Origin: Desulfotomaculum copahuensis
GTDB lineage: Bacteria > Bacillota > Desulfotomaculia > Desulfotomaculales > Desulfovirgulaceae
Length of the DNA stretch: 34,644 nucleotides
Assembly (NCBI RefSeq): GCF_001655685.1
Contig: NZ_LYVF01000172.1
Span: forward strand, 1 to 34,644
Reading direction: 5' to 3'
Positions 1 through 7,343 of this stretch are shown piece by piece (position 1 is the first letter of the stretch; the number at the start of each line of letters is the position of its first letter). The position numbers were made by a program, and so were the translations under genes. The notes beneath the pieces are model-generated. The model did no database searches and was not told the origin of the DNA. It saw nothing but the letters and a program-made list of their open reading frames with translations.

Positions 1-864
1 CACATCGGCGACATTCTGTACGCCAAATTCAAATCCGAGTTCCCCTCCATCGTCGACCGCGTGCAGGTGACCATCTACACCGATGAAGAAAAAGTGCTGG
101 CCATGCGTGAAGAAGCGCGTCAGGCCTACAAGCGCCGGGACGACCGTTTGAAGCAATTACAGGATGAGACAGTAGAAACATTCTATTCCTGTACATTATG
201 CCAGTCCTTCGCCCCCACCCACGTCTGCATCGTGGCTCCCGAACGGGTCGGCCTGTGCGGCGCGGTAAGCTGGCTGGACGCCAAGGCGGCCTATGAAATC
301 AATCCGCACGGTCCCAACCAGCCGGTGCCCAAAGAAGGGCTGATCGACGAAAAGAAGGGGCAGTGGCAGTCGTTTAATGAGTTTATCTATAACAACTCGC
401 AGCGTTCGATCAACAATATGAACCTGTATACAATCATGGAATATCCGATGACCTCCTGCGGGTGCTTTGAAGCGATCATGGCCATGGTGCCAGAATGCAA
501 CGGCTTCATGGTGGTCAACCGGGAACACGGCGGCATGACCCCTTCGGGCATGACCTTCTCCACCATGGCCGGCACCATCGGCGGCGGCGCACAGATGCCC
601 GGCTTCATGGGCATCGGCAAATCCTACCTGGCTTCCCGCAAGTTCGTACCCGCCGACGGCGGCCTGGGCCGGGTAATCTGGATGCCCAAATCACTGAAGG
701 AACAGCTGCGGCCGATGCTGGAAGAGGCGGCGGAGGAAGCCGGTTTGGGCAAGGACTTTGTGGATAAGATTGCCGATGAAACGGTGGGTGTCAGCGGCGA
801 GGAAATCCTGCCCTTCCTGGAAGAGAAGGGACATCCGGCGTTGACCATGGATTCCCTGATCTAG
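1..864 (+). CDS. acsB: Acetyl-CoA synthase (CODH/ACS) alpha subunit, C-terminal part
   Basis: Partial gene, open from base 1 in frame 1 and ending in TAG at 862-864. The product is the enzyme that joins CO, a methyl group from the corrinoid protein and CoA into acetyl-CoA in the Wood-Ljungdahl pathway, in the cytoplasm with CO dehydrogenase. The 287 codons seen cover the A-cluster domain. The cysteines of the [4Fe-4S] site appear as SCTLC, then VC and LC (codons about 64-85), and the nickel-binding Cys-Gly-Cys motif appears as TSCGCFEA near codon 150, so the active site is complete. The spacing and order match the acsB/cdhC family. No other acs gene follows, so this seems to be the last gene of its transcription unit. 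Confidence 0.95.
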   Translation, partial: HIGDILYAKFKSEFPSIVDRVQVTIYTDEEKVLAMREEARQAYKRRDDRLKQLQDETVETFYSCTLCQSFAPTHVCIVAPERVGLCGAVSWLDAKAAYEINPHGPNQPVPKEGLIDEKKGQWQSFNEFIYNNSQRSINNMNLYTIMEYPMTSCGCFEAIMAMVPECNGFMVVNREHGGMTPSGMTFSTMAGTIGGGAQMPGFMGIGKSYLASRKFVPADGGLGRVIWMPKSLKEQLRPMLEEAAEEAGLGKDFVDKIADETVGVSGEEILPFLEEKGHPALTMDSLI

Positions 865-904
865 TTCTTGACGGATAATCCGGTTAAACAAGGGGTATGA
901 TTGC

Positions 905-1050
905 ATAACAATCCAGCCACCGGGCCACGGTCGTCATAAACGTGAGCCGGGCGGTGAAAGGTCCGAACAACCTGAACAACGGGTTCAAGCTCACTTGGCA
1001 GAGCTTTAACCACCGGCGGCTTGACAATCAAGCGGCCGGGATAGTCTCCT
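905..1050 (+). other. Non-coding stretch with stem-loops downstream of acsB
   Basis: No convincing gene lies between 865 and 1269. Bases 946-960 (GCCGGGCGGTGAAAG) can pair with 1004-1020 (CTTTAACCACCGGCGGC) with small bulges. A smaller hairpin sits inside (AACC...GGGTT), and a competing stem GCTTGA/TCAAGC lies at 1019-1033. A terminator follows directly. The arrangement resembles a structured 3' UTR or a cis-regulatory RNA, but I do not recognise a known riboswitch class. Confidence 0.3.
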
Positions 1051-1058
1051 TAGTTTTG

Positions 1059-1101
1059 CCGGCATGTACGGTCCGGTCAACCGTGACGTGCCGGTTTTTT
1101 T
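1059..1101 (+). terminator. Rho-independent terminator after acsB
   Basis: An imperfect stem is formed by CCGGCATGTACGGT and ACCGTGACGTGCCGG around a short loop, followed by seven T. It is on the coding strand of acsB and separates it from the 1270 gene. Confidence 0.75.
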
Positions 1102-1269
1102 CTATTTATTTCCGTGTTTTCGGGAACTTTTTTGTTGTTATTTTCGTCTAAATAAGGTGAACTGTTACAAAATCAAAGAGGAAGTGTGGCGATTTTAGCG
1201 AACATATTATAAGCAGCATTTTATTGACAATTTGCAAGAAAATATAACAGGCAGGGGGGAGGAAAAATA

Positions 1270-1470
1270 ATGAACAAAAAGTATATGCGTCTATTACCGA
1301 TGATACTTCTTGTTTTGTTAATTCTGGTTGTCAATCTGGTTGTGAATAATTATCTGATTTCCAGGGGCCTGGCGCTTAAAGACGGGGGAATTGTGACCCT
1401 GGTGGCGGTGGTGAGCTATGTTACAGGGGCGCTGGTGATCGATTACTATCACCGCTGCGACAAGAGTTAA
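1270..1470 (+). CDS. Small two-helix membrane protein, unknown function
   Basis: A 66-residue hypothetical protein. The start ATG has a very strong ribosome binding site (GGGGGAGG, 8 bases upstream). Residues about 8-28 form one hydrophobic helix (LLPMILLVLLILVVNLVV) and about 40-58 a second (IVTLVAVVSYVTGALVIDY), with a short polar tail HRCDKS. It lies 23 bases ahead of the polysaccharide deacetylase and is probably co-transcribed with it. I do not recognise a family. Confidence 0.7.
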   Translation: MNKKYMRLLPMILLVLLILVVNLVVNNYLISRGLALKDGGIVTLVAVVSYVTGALVIDYYHRCDKS

Positions 1471-1493
1471 AATTACGAAAGACGGTGGCTGGT

Positions 1494-2513
1494 ATGCGCA
1501 AAATATACCTCTGGATTCCGGTTGCCCTCCTGGTTGCCGGACTGGGCTTTGCCCTGTTTTCCGGCATGATGGGAAATATTTTTTTTCCGGTTAAGAAAAC
1601 GGGTCTGACCGGCGATCAGCGGCCCGCCGGTCAGGTTGGAGCTATAGCCGACCGTTTTGGGAAAAGTGCCGGTCAAGGGAAAAATTTTGACCAGATACAT
1701 AAGGAACAGCCCGTTGCCAATGGCATTCCGCAACAGCCTGCCGGAAATACGGATCAGTCCGCTTCCAGCCATCAGAATGCCATACCGGCCGCCCATGCCG
1801 GTGAGCTTGAAACCGGCCTGCCACCCGCTCAAAACAGCGGCAGCGATGCCGGATCCACCGGATCGGGAAATAGCAGTGACACACCTCCTTCGACGGGACC
1901 GGCGGCCCGGGTGATCTGGTCGCTTCCGGTCAGGGAAAGGGCGGTTTTCATCACCATTGACGACGGCTGGTATCCGGACTGGTCCGTGCTCAAAATGATG
2001 CAGCAATACCACCTGCCTGTCACCGCCTTTTTGATTGAAGAGGCGGCCCAAAAGCATTTGGATTACTGGCGGGCCTTCTTGTCCGCCGGCGGCGACATTG
2101 AGGACCATACCTTTTCCCACCCCAAACTGACCGCTTTGTCTCCCGCGGCGATGGCGGAGCAAATCGACCGGCCGGTTGACTATTACCGTGCGCTGGGCAC
2201 CCGGCCGGTATTGCTCCGCCCGCCCTACGGCGATTACAACCGCACGGTTTGTCAGGCCGCCTACGCCGGCGGGATCGAAGATGTGGTCATGTGGAACGCG
2301 GTGATGGCGAACGGCAGCCTGCAGACATACAACGGGCGGCCCCTGCAGCCCGGCGACATCATTCTCCTGCACTGGGATCCCGGGTTGAATGAGCAGTTGA
2401 CCAAACTGTTGACCATATTAAAACGGCAACAGCTGGGGGTGGCCGATTTGCGGACGGCACTGACCGATCCGGGTAATCTCAAAGTAGCCAGTCTGGATAA
2501 GTTCAGGCCGTAA
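1494..2513 (+). CDS. Polysaccharide deacetylase (NodB homology), membrane-anchored
   Basis: A metal-dependent deacetylase of the carbohydrate esterase 4 family, expected to remove acetyl groups from peptidoglycan or another surface glycan outside the cell. An N-terminal hydrophobic helix (about residues 5-28) is a signal anchor. A low-complexity Gln/Ser/Ala/Pro linker of about 100 residues follows, then the NodB domain. Its motifs are visible: TIDDG (the usual form is TFDDG), HTFSHP for the metal-binding histidines, RPPYGDYN, and a late LLHWD. Start: ATG 1494 has GGTGG five bases upstream; an in-frame GTG at 1485 is possible but has a poorer site. Bacillus PdaA/PdaB-type enzymes are the nearest functional analogues, but the sequence alone does not allow a subfamily call. 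Confidence 0.88.
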   Translation: MRKIYLWIPVALLVAGLGFALFSGMMGNIFFPVKKTGLTGDQRPAGQVGAIADRFGKSAGQGKNFDQIHKEQPVANGIPQQPAGNTDQSASSHQNAIPAAHAGELETGLPPAQNSGSDAGSTGSGNSSDTPPSTGPAARVIWSLPVRERAVFITIDDGWYPDWSVLKMMQQYHLPVTAFLIEEAAQKHLDYWRAFLSAGGDIEDHTFSHPKLTALSPAAMAEQIDRPVDYYRALGTRPVLLRPPYGDYNRTVCQAAYAGGIEDVVMWNAVMANGSLQTYNGRPLQPGDIILLHWDPGLNEQLTKLLTILKRQQLGVADLRTALTDPGNLKVASLDKFRP

Positions 2514-2619
2514 GGACAATTATTTACTTACCGGCAAAAAAGATAGCAGGGTGGCCATACGGCTGCCCCGCCATCCCCGGCAAAATTCCAGACCAAAATG
2601 ACGGGAAAGAAGGAGCGGA

Positions 2620-4653
2620 ATGGCTAAATATCATATCCCGGTCATTGCGACAATCGTGGGGCTGCTTTTATTTCTTGCCGGGTGTGGAATCCCGGCCGGT
2701 ACCAAACCGGCGCCCCCGTCTTCCGGGAATCAAAGCGGTGCGCTTTCCGCTGCTCCCGCTGCCGCAATAGCTGCACCGGCCCATTTTACAGCCTTAGATT
2801 TTATCACCCCGGATACCGGCTGGGTGGCCGGATATGACGAGTGGTCACAAACCGGCTTGAAAGGCAATAAATTGCTGCACACGACGGACGGCGGACGGAC
2901 GTGGGCAACAGCCAATAATGCGCCGGACGGTTCCGTGTTGCAGATTCATTTTACTGATCCGGTGCACGGCTGGATGATCACCTGGAAGGATGCGGACAAG
3001 AAAATGACCGTATGGGCTTCTTCTGACGGTGGCAAAACCTGGCGCCGGCAATGGCAGGAGCCCTCATCCCAAATCATGGACAACCTGGCCATGCAGATGA
3101 AGACCAAGATATTCTTTTCCGGGTTACAGAACGGTTACATTTTGGCCGGTGGTACCCTCCTGGCCACCACCAACGGGGGCGGTACATGGAAACCGGTATC
3201 CTTGCCGGCGAAATTCACGCCGGTGGACATGAGTTTTACCGGCTTCCAAAAAGGTTGGGTGGCCGGACAGGAAGGAACCGGGACAAATGGCGCCGGCAGC
3301 CGGCCGGTTGTACTCGTCACGGGCAACGGCGGTCAATCCTGGGAGCGGTCTTTTTCCCCTCCCAATAACGCGCATTATATGCCTTTTTCCGCCAGCCTGT
3401 CATTTCCCACTCCTGATGACGGCTGGTTGTATTACAAAGATGATGCGATGAATGGCATTCTTTATCAAACCGTTGACGGAGGAAAACAGTGGAAGCTTGA
3501 GCAAACAGCATTAGCCTCCGGGCGCACAGTGGCCGGCGCGATGGTTTTCACTGATTCCAATGTGGGTTGGCTGCCAGTTGATTCCGGGGCCGCGCCCCTG
3601 CCCGGCGGTATCCTGATCACCCGGGATGGCGGCCGCAACTGGCAACCGGCCGGTTTCGACAAGGGATGGAGTATTGAAGCGGTGTCCCTCGCCTCCTCCC
3701 GGGAAGGCTGGGCAATCGGCGAGTTGCCAAATGTCGGGAACTTTCTGATTCACACCACGGACGGCGGGAAGACATGGCGGCAGTTGCTGCCGGCACTCAT
3801 ACCAACCAGTGGGATCAGTTTTTCTGATCCCGGAAATGGAACCGGTATTGGATTGCCTTCGGATTGGGGAGCGGTGTTACACACTGCGGACGGCGGTAAA
3901 AGCTGGACCGAAATAAGCAGTCTCAAAGCAAGGCCGCTGGCCGTATCATTCCCCTTTCCCAAGGAAGGCTGGATCGTGGCTGGAAATCCGGGTGACCGGG
4001 AGAGTGTCCTTCTGCACACATCCGACGGCGGGTCCACCTGGAACACTATTGCCCGCCTAACGCTGAAGCCGGATATGCTTGCGCCTAATGAGCCCTATCT
4101 CCAGTTCTTCAACCGTCACGAGGGACTGTGGCAGACAACGGACTGGCCGTCCGTAGCCCTATCCGGCACAACAGACGGCGGGAAAACGTGGCAACAACAG
4201 GTGAACTTGCGCAGACAGCCGGGGGGCAGCGCTAAAATCACTTTTACCAGTCCGTTGCACGGTTTTGCCGTCATGGAAACGTCGTCCAAAACCGGTCCGG
4301 GTCAGCAGGATGGATACAATTTAATGAAAACGGCCGACGGGGGCGGAACATGGACAACTGTCAAACACCTGGATCGCTCGTATTGGGTGCAATGCCTTTC
4401 TTTCGTCACCCCGCAGGACGGCTGGATACTGGCGGCACGCAACCCATTCACCAGCCGGCAGCAAAATGAAGTAATGCATACATCCGACGGTGGCGCCACC
4501 TGGCAGGAGACTCCTTTGGAATATGACACAGCCAGTGACAGATCAAATTTTGTTCAAATGACCTTCGTCAACTCCAAGGACGGCTGGCTCCTCGTACGGG
4601 ACGGCATACTGCGTACCCGAGACGGGGGGCGGACATGGCAAAAGTGCCCATAG
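2620..4653 (+). CDS. Ycf48-like beta-propeller lipoprotein
   Basis: A 677-residue secreted lipoprotein. The N-terminus is a lipoprotein signal with lipobox LAGC (Cys near residue 22), then a Pro/Ser/Ala-rich spacer. The rest is about 13 repeats ending in a motif like HTTDGGKTW, spaced 45-60 residues, each preceded by a hydrophobic strand containing GW (for example TGWVAG, DGWLYY). This is the Ycf48/Hcf136-like and Asp-box (BNR) propeller architecture, with more repeats than the seven of a single propeller, so probably two propellers. In phototrophs Ycf48 assists photosystem II assembly; nothing here is photosynthetic, so only the fold is transferable and a cell-surface binding role is a guess. 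The ribosome binding site AAGGAGCGG fixes the ATG. Confidence 0.85.
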   Translation: MAKYHIPVIATIVGLLLFLAGCGIPAGTKPAPPSSGNQSGALSAAPAAAIAAPAHFTALDFITPDTGWVAGYDEWSQTGLKGNKLLHTTDGGRTWATANNAPDGSVLQIHFTDPVHGWMITWKDADKKMTVWASSDGGKTWRRQWQEPSSQIMDNLAMQMKTKIFFSGLQNGYILAGGTLLATTNGGGTWKPVSLPAKFTPVDMSFTGFQKGWVAGQEGTGTNGAGSRPVVLVTGNGGQSWERSFSPPNNAHYMPFSASLSFPTPDDGWLYYKDDAMNGILYQTVDGGKQWKLEQTALASGRTVAGAMVFTDSNVGWLPVDSGAAPLPGGILITRDGGRNWQPAGFDKGWSIEAVSLASSREGWAIGELPNVGNFLIHTTDGGKTWRQLLPALIPTSGISFSDPGNGTGIGLPSDWGAVLHTADGGKSWTEISSLKARPLAVSFPFPKEGWIVAGNPGDRESVLLHTSDGGSTWNTIARLTLKPDMLAPNEPYLQFFNRHEGLWQTTDWPSVALSGTTDGGKTWQQQVNLRRQPGGSAKITFTSPLHGFAVMETSSKTGPGQQDGYNLMKTADGGGTWTTVKHLDRSYWVQCLSFVTPQDGWILAARNPFTSRQQNEVMHTSDGGATWQETPLEYDTASDRSNFVQMTFVNSKDGWLLVRDGILRTRDGGRTWQKCP

Positions 4654-4682
4654 CCGGGCGTAAAGGCCATCAATGCTGCCAT

Positions 4683-5324
4683 TTACGGTGTTATTCTTTT
4701 AAGTAAGCACTTCTGCATATCCAGGAAATATTTTTTTACTAACGGCCATTCTATTTGCTTCACCATCACAGGCATGTTTTCCCTTTCCGCATCATCGAAA
4801 AAGGAAAGGCTTTTAATCATATGGTAATAGTTAATATTTATCTTGGGATATTTTTGGGGCAGTAAATTTAATATTTCTTCAAGGTTATACCCGTGCTGGC
4901 AGATGCAATATAAATCGATAAAATCCTTGCGTGCTCCCCGTTGGCTAACTGCCGCCCATTTCATTATCGCGATGTCTGTTAGTGAAGCAAGCCGCAACCC
5001 GTATACATTATCTATGCTGATTAAAGGTTTTAGCAGAGGGTTTGGATAATAAAGCCAGGTAACCCGTACCCTGTCTATAAAACCATGGAAGGTTCCCTTT
5101 TTGGTTTCCGTGATCTTTATCTTGCCTAATGCCGAAAGATCTCGCATTATAATTTCGGGTTCAAACTCACTGGGCGTAAACCAGTCAAAATCGATGGACT
5201 TTCTATGGCCCAGTATCAGCGCCAGTGCAGTTCCTCCTGCCAGGTAACTGTCCGGTACCGGCATTATTTCCGCTATTCTTTTTAAAAGAATCTTTCGCGG
5301 CCGGTCGAGCGTGTTCCAAAACAA
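4683..5324 (-). CDS. AbiEii/AbiGii-like nucleotidyltransferase toxin
   Basis: A 213-residue protein of the nucleotidyl transferase AbiEii/AbiGii (DUF1814) type. The polymerase-beta-like signature is present: GGTALAL near residue 32, then HRKSIDFDWF, with the aspartates placed as in the catalytic DxD. Family members act as toxins that modify RNA and stop growth or phage infection. The start is a TTG at 5324 with AGGAGG ten bases upstream, and it overlaps the end of the upstream partner gene by about 43 bases, so the two are translationally coupled. Base composition is more AT-rich than flanking genes, suggesting acquisition. It runs convergent with the Ycf48-like gene. Confidence 0.85.
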   Translation of the reverse strand: MFWNTLDRPRKILLKRIAEIMPVPDSYLAGGTALALILGHRKSIDFDWFTPSEFEPEIIMRDLSALGKIKITETKKGTFHGFIDRVRVTWLYYPNPLLKPLISIDNVYGLRLASLTDIAIMKWAAVSQRGARKDFIDLYCICQHGYNLEEILNLLPQKYPKININYYHMIKSLSFFDDAERENMPVMVKQIEWPLVKKYFLDMQKCLLKRITP

Positions 5325-5584
5325 GACATCTCTTCCTCCTTGAGATCAAAATAATTCTGCCAGCACCTGGCGGTCTTTAATGATAATCCCCTGCTCACAA
5401 GCACCGCCTCTTTAATTTTTTCTTCGGTGTATGTTTTGAATAGCCAGTTTAGTGATTCTTGATCGCCCTCATTCAGTAATCTTTCGATAATAAAGATGCT
5501 ATTTTTATTTAAATCCAAATCCCGGATGGAGATATCCCAAAAGCATGGTTTCAACCATCCGGGCACTTTTTTAGACGTATTCAT
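5282..5584 (-). CDS. Small partner of the AbiEii-like protein (DUF6922-like, putative antitoxin)
   Basis: A roughly 100-residue protein directly upstream of, and overlapping, the nucleotidyltransferase gene. It resembles the short helical proteins (DUF6922 type) that commonly sit in this position: PxWLKPCFWD near the start, then a segment IIERLLNEGDQESLNWLFKTY and ARCWQNYFDL. I favour ATG 5584 because AGGATG lies 8-9 bases upstream; ATG 5593 is the alternative. By position it is the likely antitoxin, but it lacks the winged-helix AbiEi signature, so the role is inferred from context only. Confidence 0.72.
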   Translation of the reverse strand: MNTSKKVPGWLKPCFWDISIRDLDLNKNSIFIIERLLNEGDQESLNWLFKTYTEEKIKEAVLVSRGLSLKTARCWQNYFDLKEEEMSCFGTRSTGRERFF

Positions 5585-5613
5585 ATATAACATCCTGTCG
5601 TTAGTTTTAGTTC

Positions 5614-5619
5614 ATTATA
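5614..5619 (-). promoter_or_regulatory. Probable -10 box for the AbiE-like pair
   Basis: On the minus strand TATAAT lies about 30 bases ahead of the ATG at 5584. The hexamer 17 bases further up (TGGAAT) is a poor -35. The rest of 5620-5802 shows no gene I can support. Confidence 0.4.
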
Positions 5620-5842
5620 CCACAAATGGCATCTGAATTCCATCATTTGGTTTTCTCGTTGGGGCTGTTTCTTGTGACCATAAACAGTGTTAATAAAGGA
5701 TACCATAAAAACTGTCTGTTCGAATTGGCTCCGGACTGGGATGCCCCGGCGTAGAAGCTGAAGAAGAGCAAGTGAACGGAGGATAAGTGAGTTGAAGGAA
5801 GAATGTATTATTTTAGACATGCCTTAGTGGGGGGTGGAACCG

Positions 5843-6478
5843 ATGGCTAAGCGTATTGCTTTGATATTGCTGATAATGTTTGCCTTTACCGGCATCGGGT
5901 ATTGGGTGCACGCCTCCCAATCCGGTTCAAAACCCGCGGCTAAAACCGGCTATCCCGCCGTCGTGGCGGAGGTGGCCGGAAAAAATATTACCGGACGGGA
6001 ACTGGCTTCTGAAAAGCAATTGATTAAAAACAACTGGGCGAAAATCGGCCGGCCGCAAAGCGATTCCTGGTGTGAACGGGCGGCGCTGAGAACGCTGGTT
6101 TTAAATTCCCTGTTGGATTGTGAAGCAAGTAAAAAGGGCATTAAGGTAACGAACCAGGAAGCTTTGAACTACCTTGAAGCCGTTTACGGTAAGATAAAAT
6201 CGCTAAGCGACAATAACCCGGCCAAAATTTCCTATCTGAAAGATGTTAAATCTTCCGGTTTCACCAGTCCCGAAGAGTATATCCATTCACCGGGAGTGCT
6301 GAACGCCACCCAAAAGATACTCGCCAGGACCGGACTGAGGAATCGTCTTTACCAGTCTGGATATTCAGGCACCTGGCAAAGTTATGAAGAACAATTGCTG
6401 GATAAGGGTGATTACCGTTTATTTATCAATGTAGATATTAAAAATTTTGTGTATCCAAAAGCACCCGCTAAACAATAA
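5843..6478 (+). CDS. SurA N-terminal-like exported protein
   Basis: An exported or membrane-tethered protein of 211 residues. It has a hydrophobic N-terminal segment (about residues 4-22) and then AEVAGKNITGRELASEKQL, the pattern of the SurA/PrsA N-terminal chaperone region (a short strand 'v(n)G..it..el' followed by helices). There is no parvulin prolyl-isomerase domain after it, so it would be a chaperone-like or regulatory remnant rather than an isomerase. Start ATG 5843 has GGGGTGG six bases upstream; GTG 5834 is an alternative. A 15-codon ORF (ATG 5803, ribosome site GAAGGAAG) ends over this start codon. Confidence 0.65.
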   Translation: MAKRIALILLIMFAFTGIGYWVHASQSGSKPAAKTGYPAVVAEVAGKNITGRELASEKQLIKNNWAKIGRPQSDSWCERAALRTLVLNSLLDCEASKKGIKVTNQEALNYLEAVYGKIKSLSDNNPAKISYLKDVKSSGFTSPEEYIHSPGVLNATQKILARTGLRNRLYQSGYSGTWQSYEEQLLDKGDYRLFINVDIKNFVYPKAPAKQ

Positions 6479-6557
6479 GCATTTGACCATGGTAAATGTT
6501 AAAGGGCAGGGTATTTAATGATTGCAGCCCGGCCGGATAAACGGAAATTCAACCGCT

Positions 6558-7250
6558 ATGGCGGAATGGAATAATTTAATCATGCGTCATAAAAGCATGG
6601 ACCGTGGTGTTATATTGGTAGGATATCTTGATGCGGGGGAGGGGGTTGGTATCCGCTATATCAAATGGCCGCTGCTTTTCATTGTTTTTCTGTTTGCCGG
6701 CGGGCTGTATATTTTTATCTTCCATACATACAATCCCGGCAAGATGCAGGCTATTACCAATGATCAGTCGCTTTCCCGGCAGGAACGCTTCGTGTCGGCC
6801 GCCGAAAGCCTGCGGGGCGTATTATATGATTATGCTCGCGGCCACCTGGTGAAATACGGCCTGCTTGTCTGTACCGATGTGCCGCGTCTTTGCTACCCGG
6901 CAGCCGGCATTAACCTGGAGCGGTTGATGGCCGCCGACTACCGGTTGCATCCGGAACACTACCCCGGTCTGCCCGGCAACGATCCCGGTTCGCCGTATTT
7001 TTCCCGGCGGGTGCAAAATATTTATGCGTTTTTCAAGGACACCAACCGGTTGGTCGGCAATTGTTCCACTCCCAAACCGGGTGATACCGTATTTTACGGT
7101 CAAGCTCATGTAACCATGGTGGTAAAAGTATACCCCGACCATACCTATGACGAAATCGAAGCCGCGCCCGGTATCGTTTTTACCGCCATTCACCGGCACA
7201 AGCCCTGGGCTCCCCGGGATGTGGGCCGGTTCAAACGTCTGGCATTATAG
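6558..7250 (+). CDS. DUF1287 family, NlpC/P60-like exported protein
   Basis: About 230 residues. One N-terminal transmembrane helix (KWPLLFIVFLFAGGLYIFIF) is followed by an extracytoplasmic DUF1287 domain. Family marks are visible: VCTDVPRLCYPAAGINLERL (the candidate nucleophile Cys, then the 'D.....GI(D/N)L..L' block), SRRVQNIYAFF (family form: RRVPNLQVFF), KPGDTVFYG and AHVTMVV (candidate His). These form a cysteine/histidine arrangement like NlpC/P60 cell-wall peptidases, although no activity is established for the family as far as I know. The start is uncertain: 6558, 6582 and 6597 are in-frame ATGs without a good ribosome site. A small ORF at 6518-6574 has a good site and could feed ribosomes in. 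Confidence 0.75.
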   Translation: MAEWNNLIMRHKSMDRGVILVGYLDAGEGVGIRYIKWPLLFIVFLFAGGLYIFIFHTYNPGKMQAITNDQSLSRQERFVSAAESLRGVLYDYARGHLVKYGLLVCTDVPRLCYPAAGINLERLMAADYRLHPEHYPGLPGNDPGSPYFSRRVQNIYAFFKDTNRLVGNCSTPKPGDTVFYGQAHVTMVVKVYPDHTYDEIEAAPGIVFTAIHRHKPWAPRDVGRFKRLAL

Positions 7251-7343
7251 AAACGGGATAACAAGCCTGTTATTCTTGTGATTTCCGGTCGCCGGTAATA
7301 GATGTTGAAAAAGTGACCGGCCGGGTTTTACCAAGCCAGGGCC

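Noticed and set aside
1224-1248. TTGACA ... TATAAC ahead of the 1270 gene as a promoter
   Set aside because: The spacer is only 13 bases, too short for sigma-A.
1473-2372. Long minus-strand ORF antisense to the deacetylase
   Set aside because: The plus strand encodes clear NodB motifs; the antisense frame is a GC-rich shadow.
5581-5820. 79-codon minus-strand ORF upstream of the AbiE-like pair
   Set aside because: It overlaps the promoter region and has no ribosome site or recognisable protein character.
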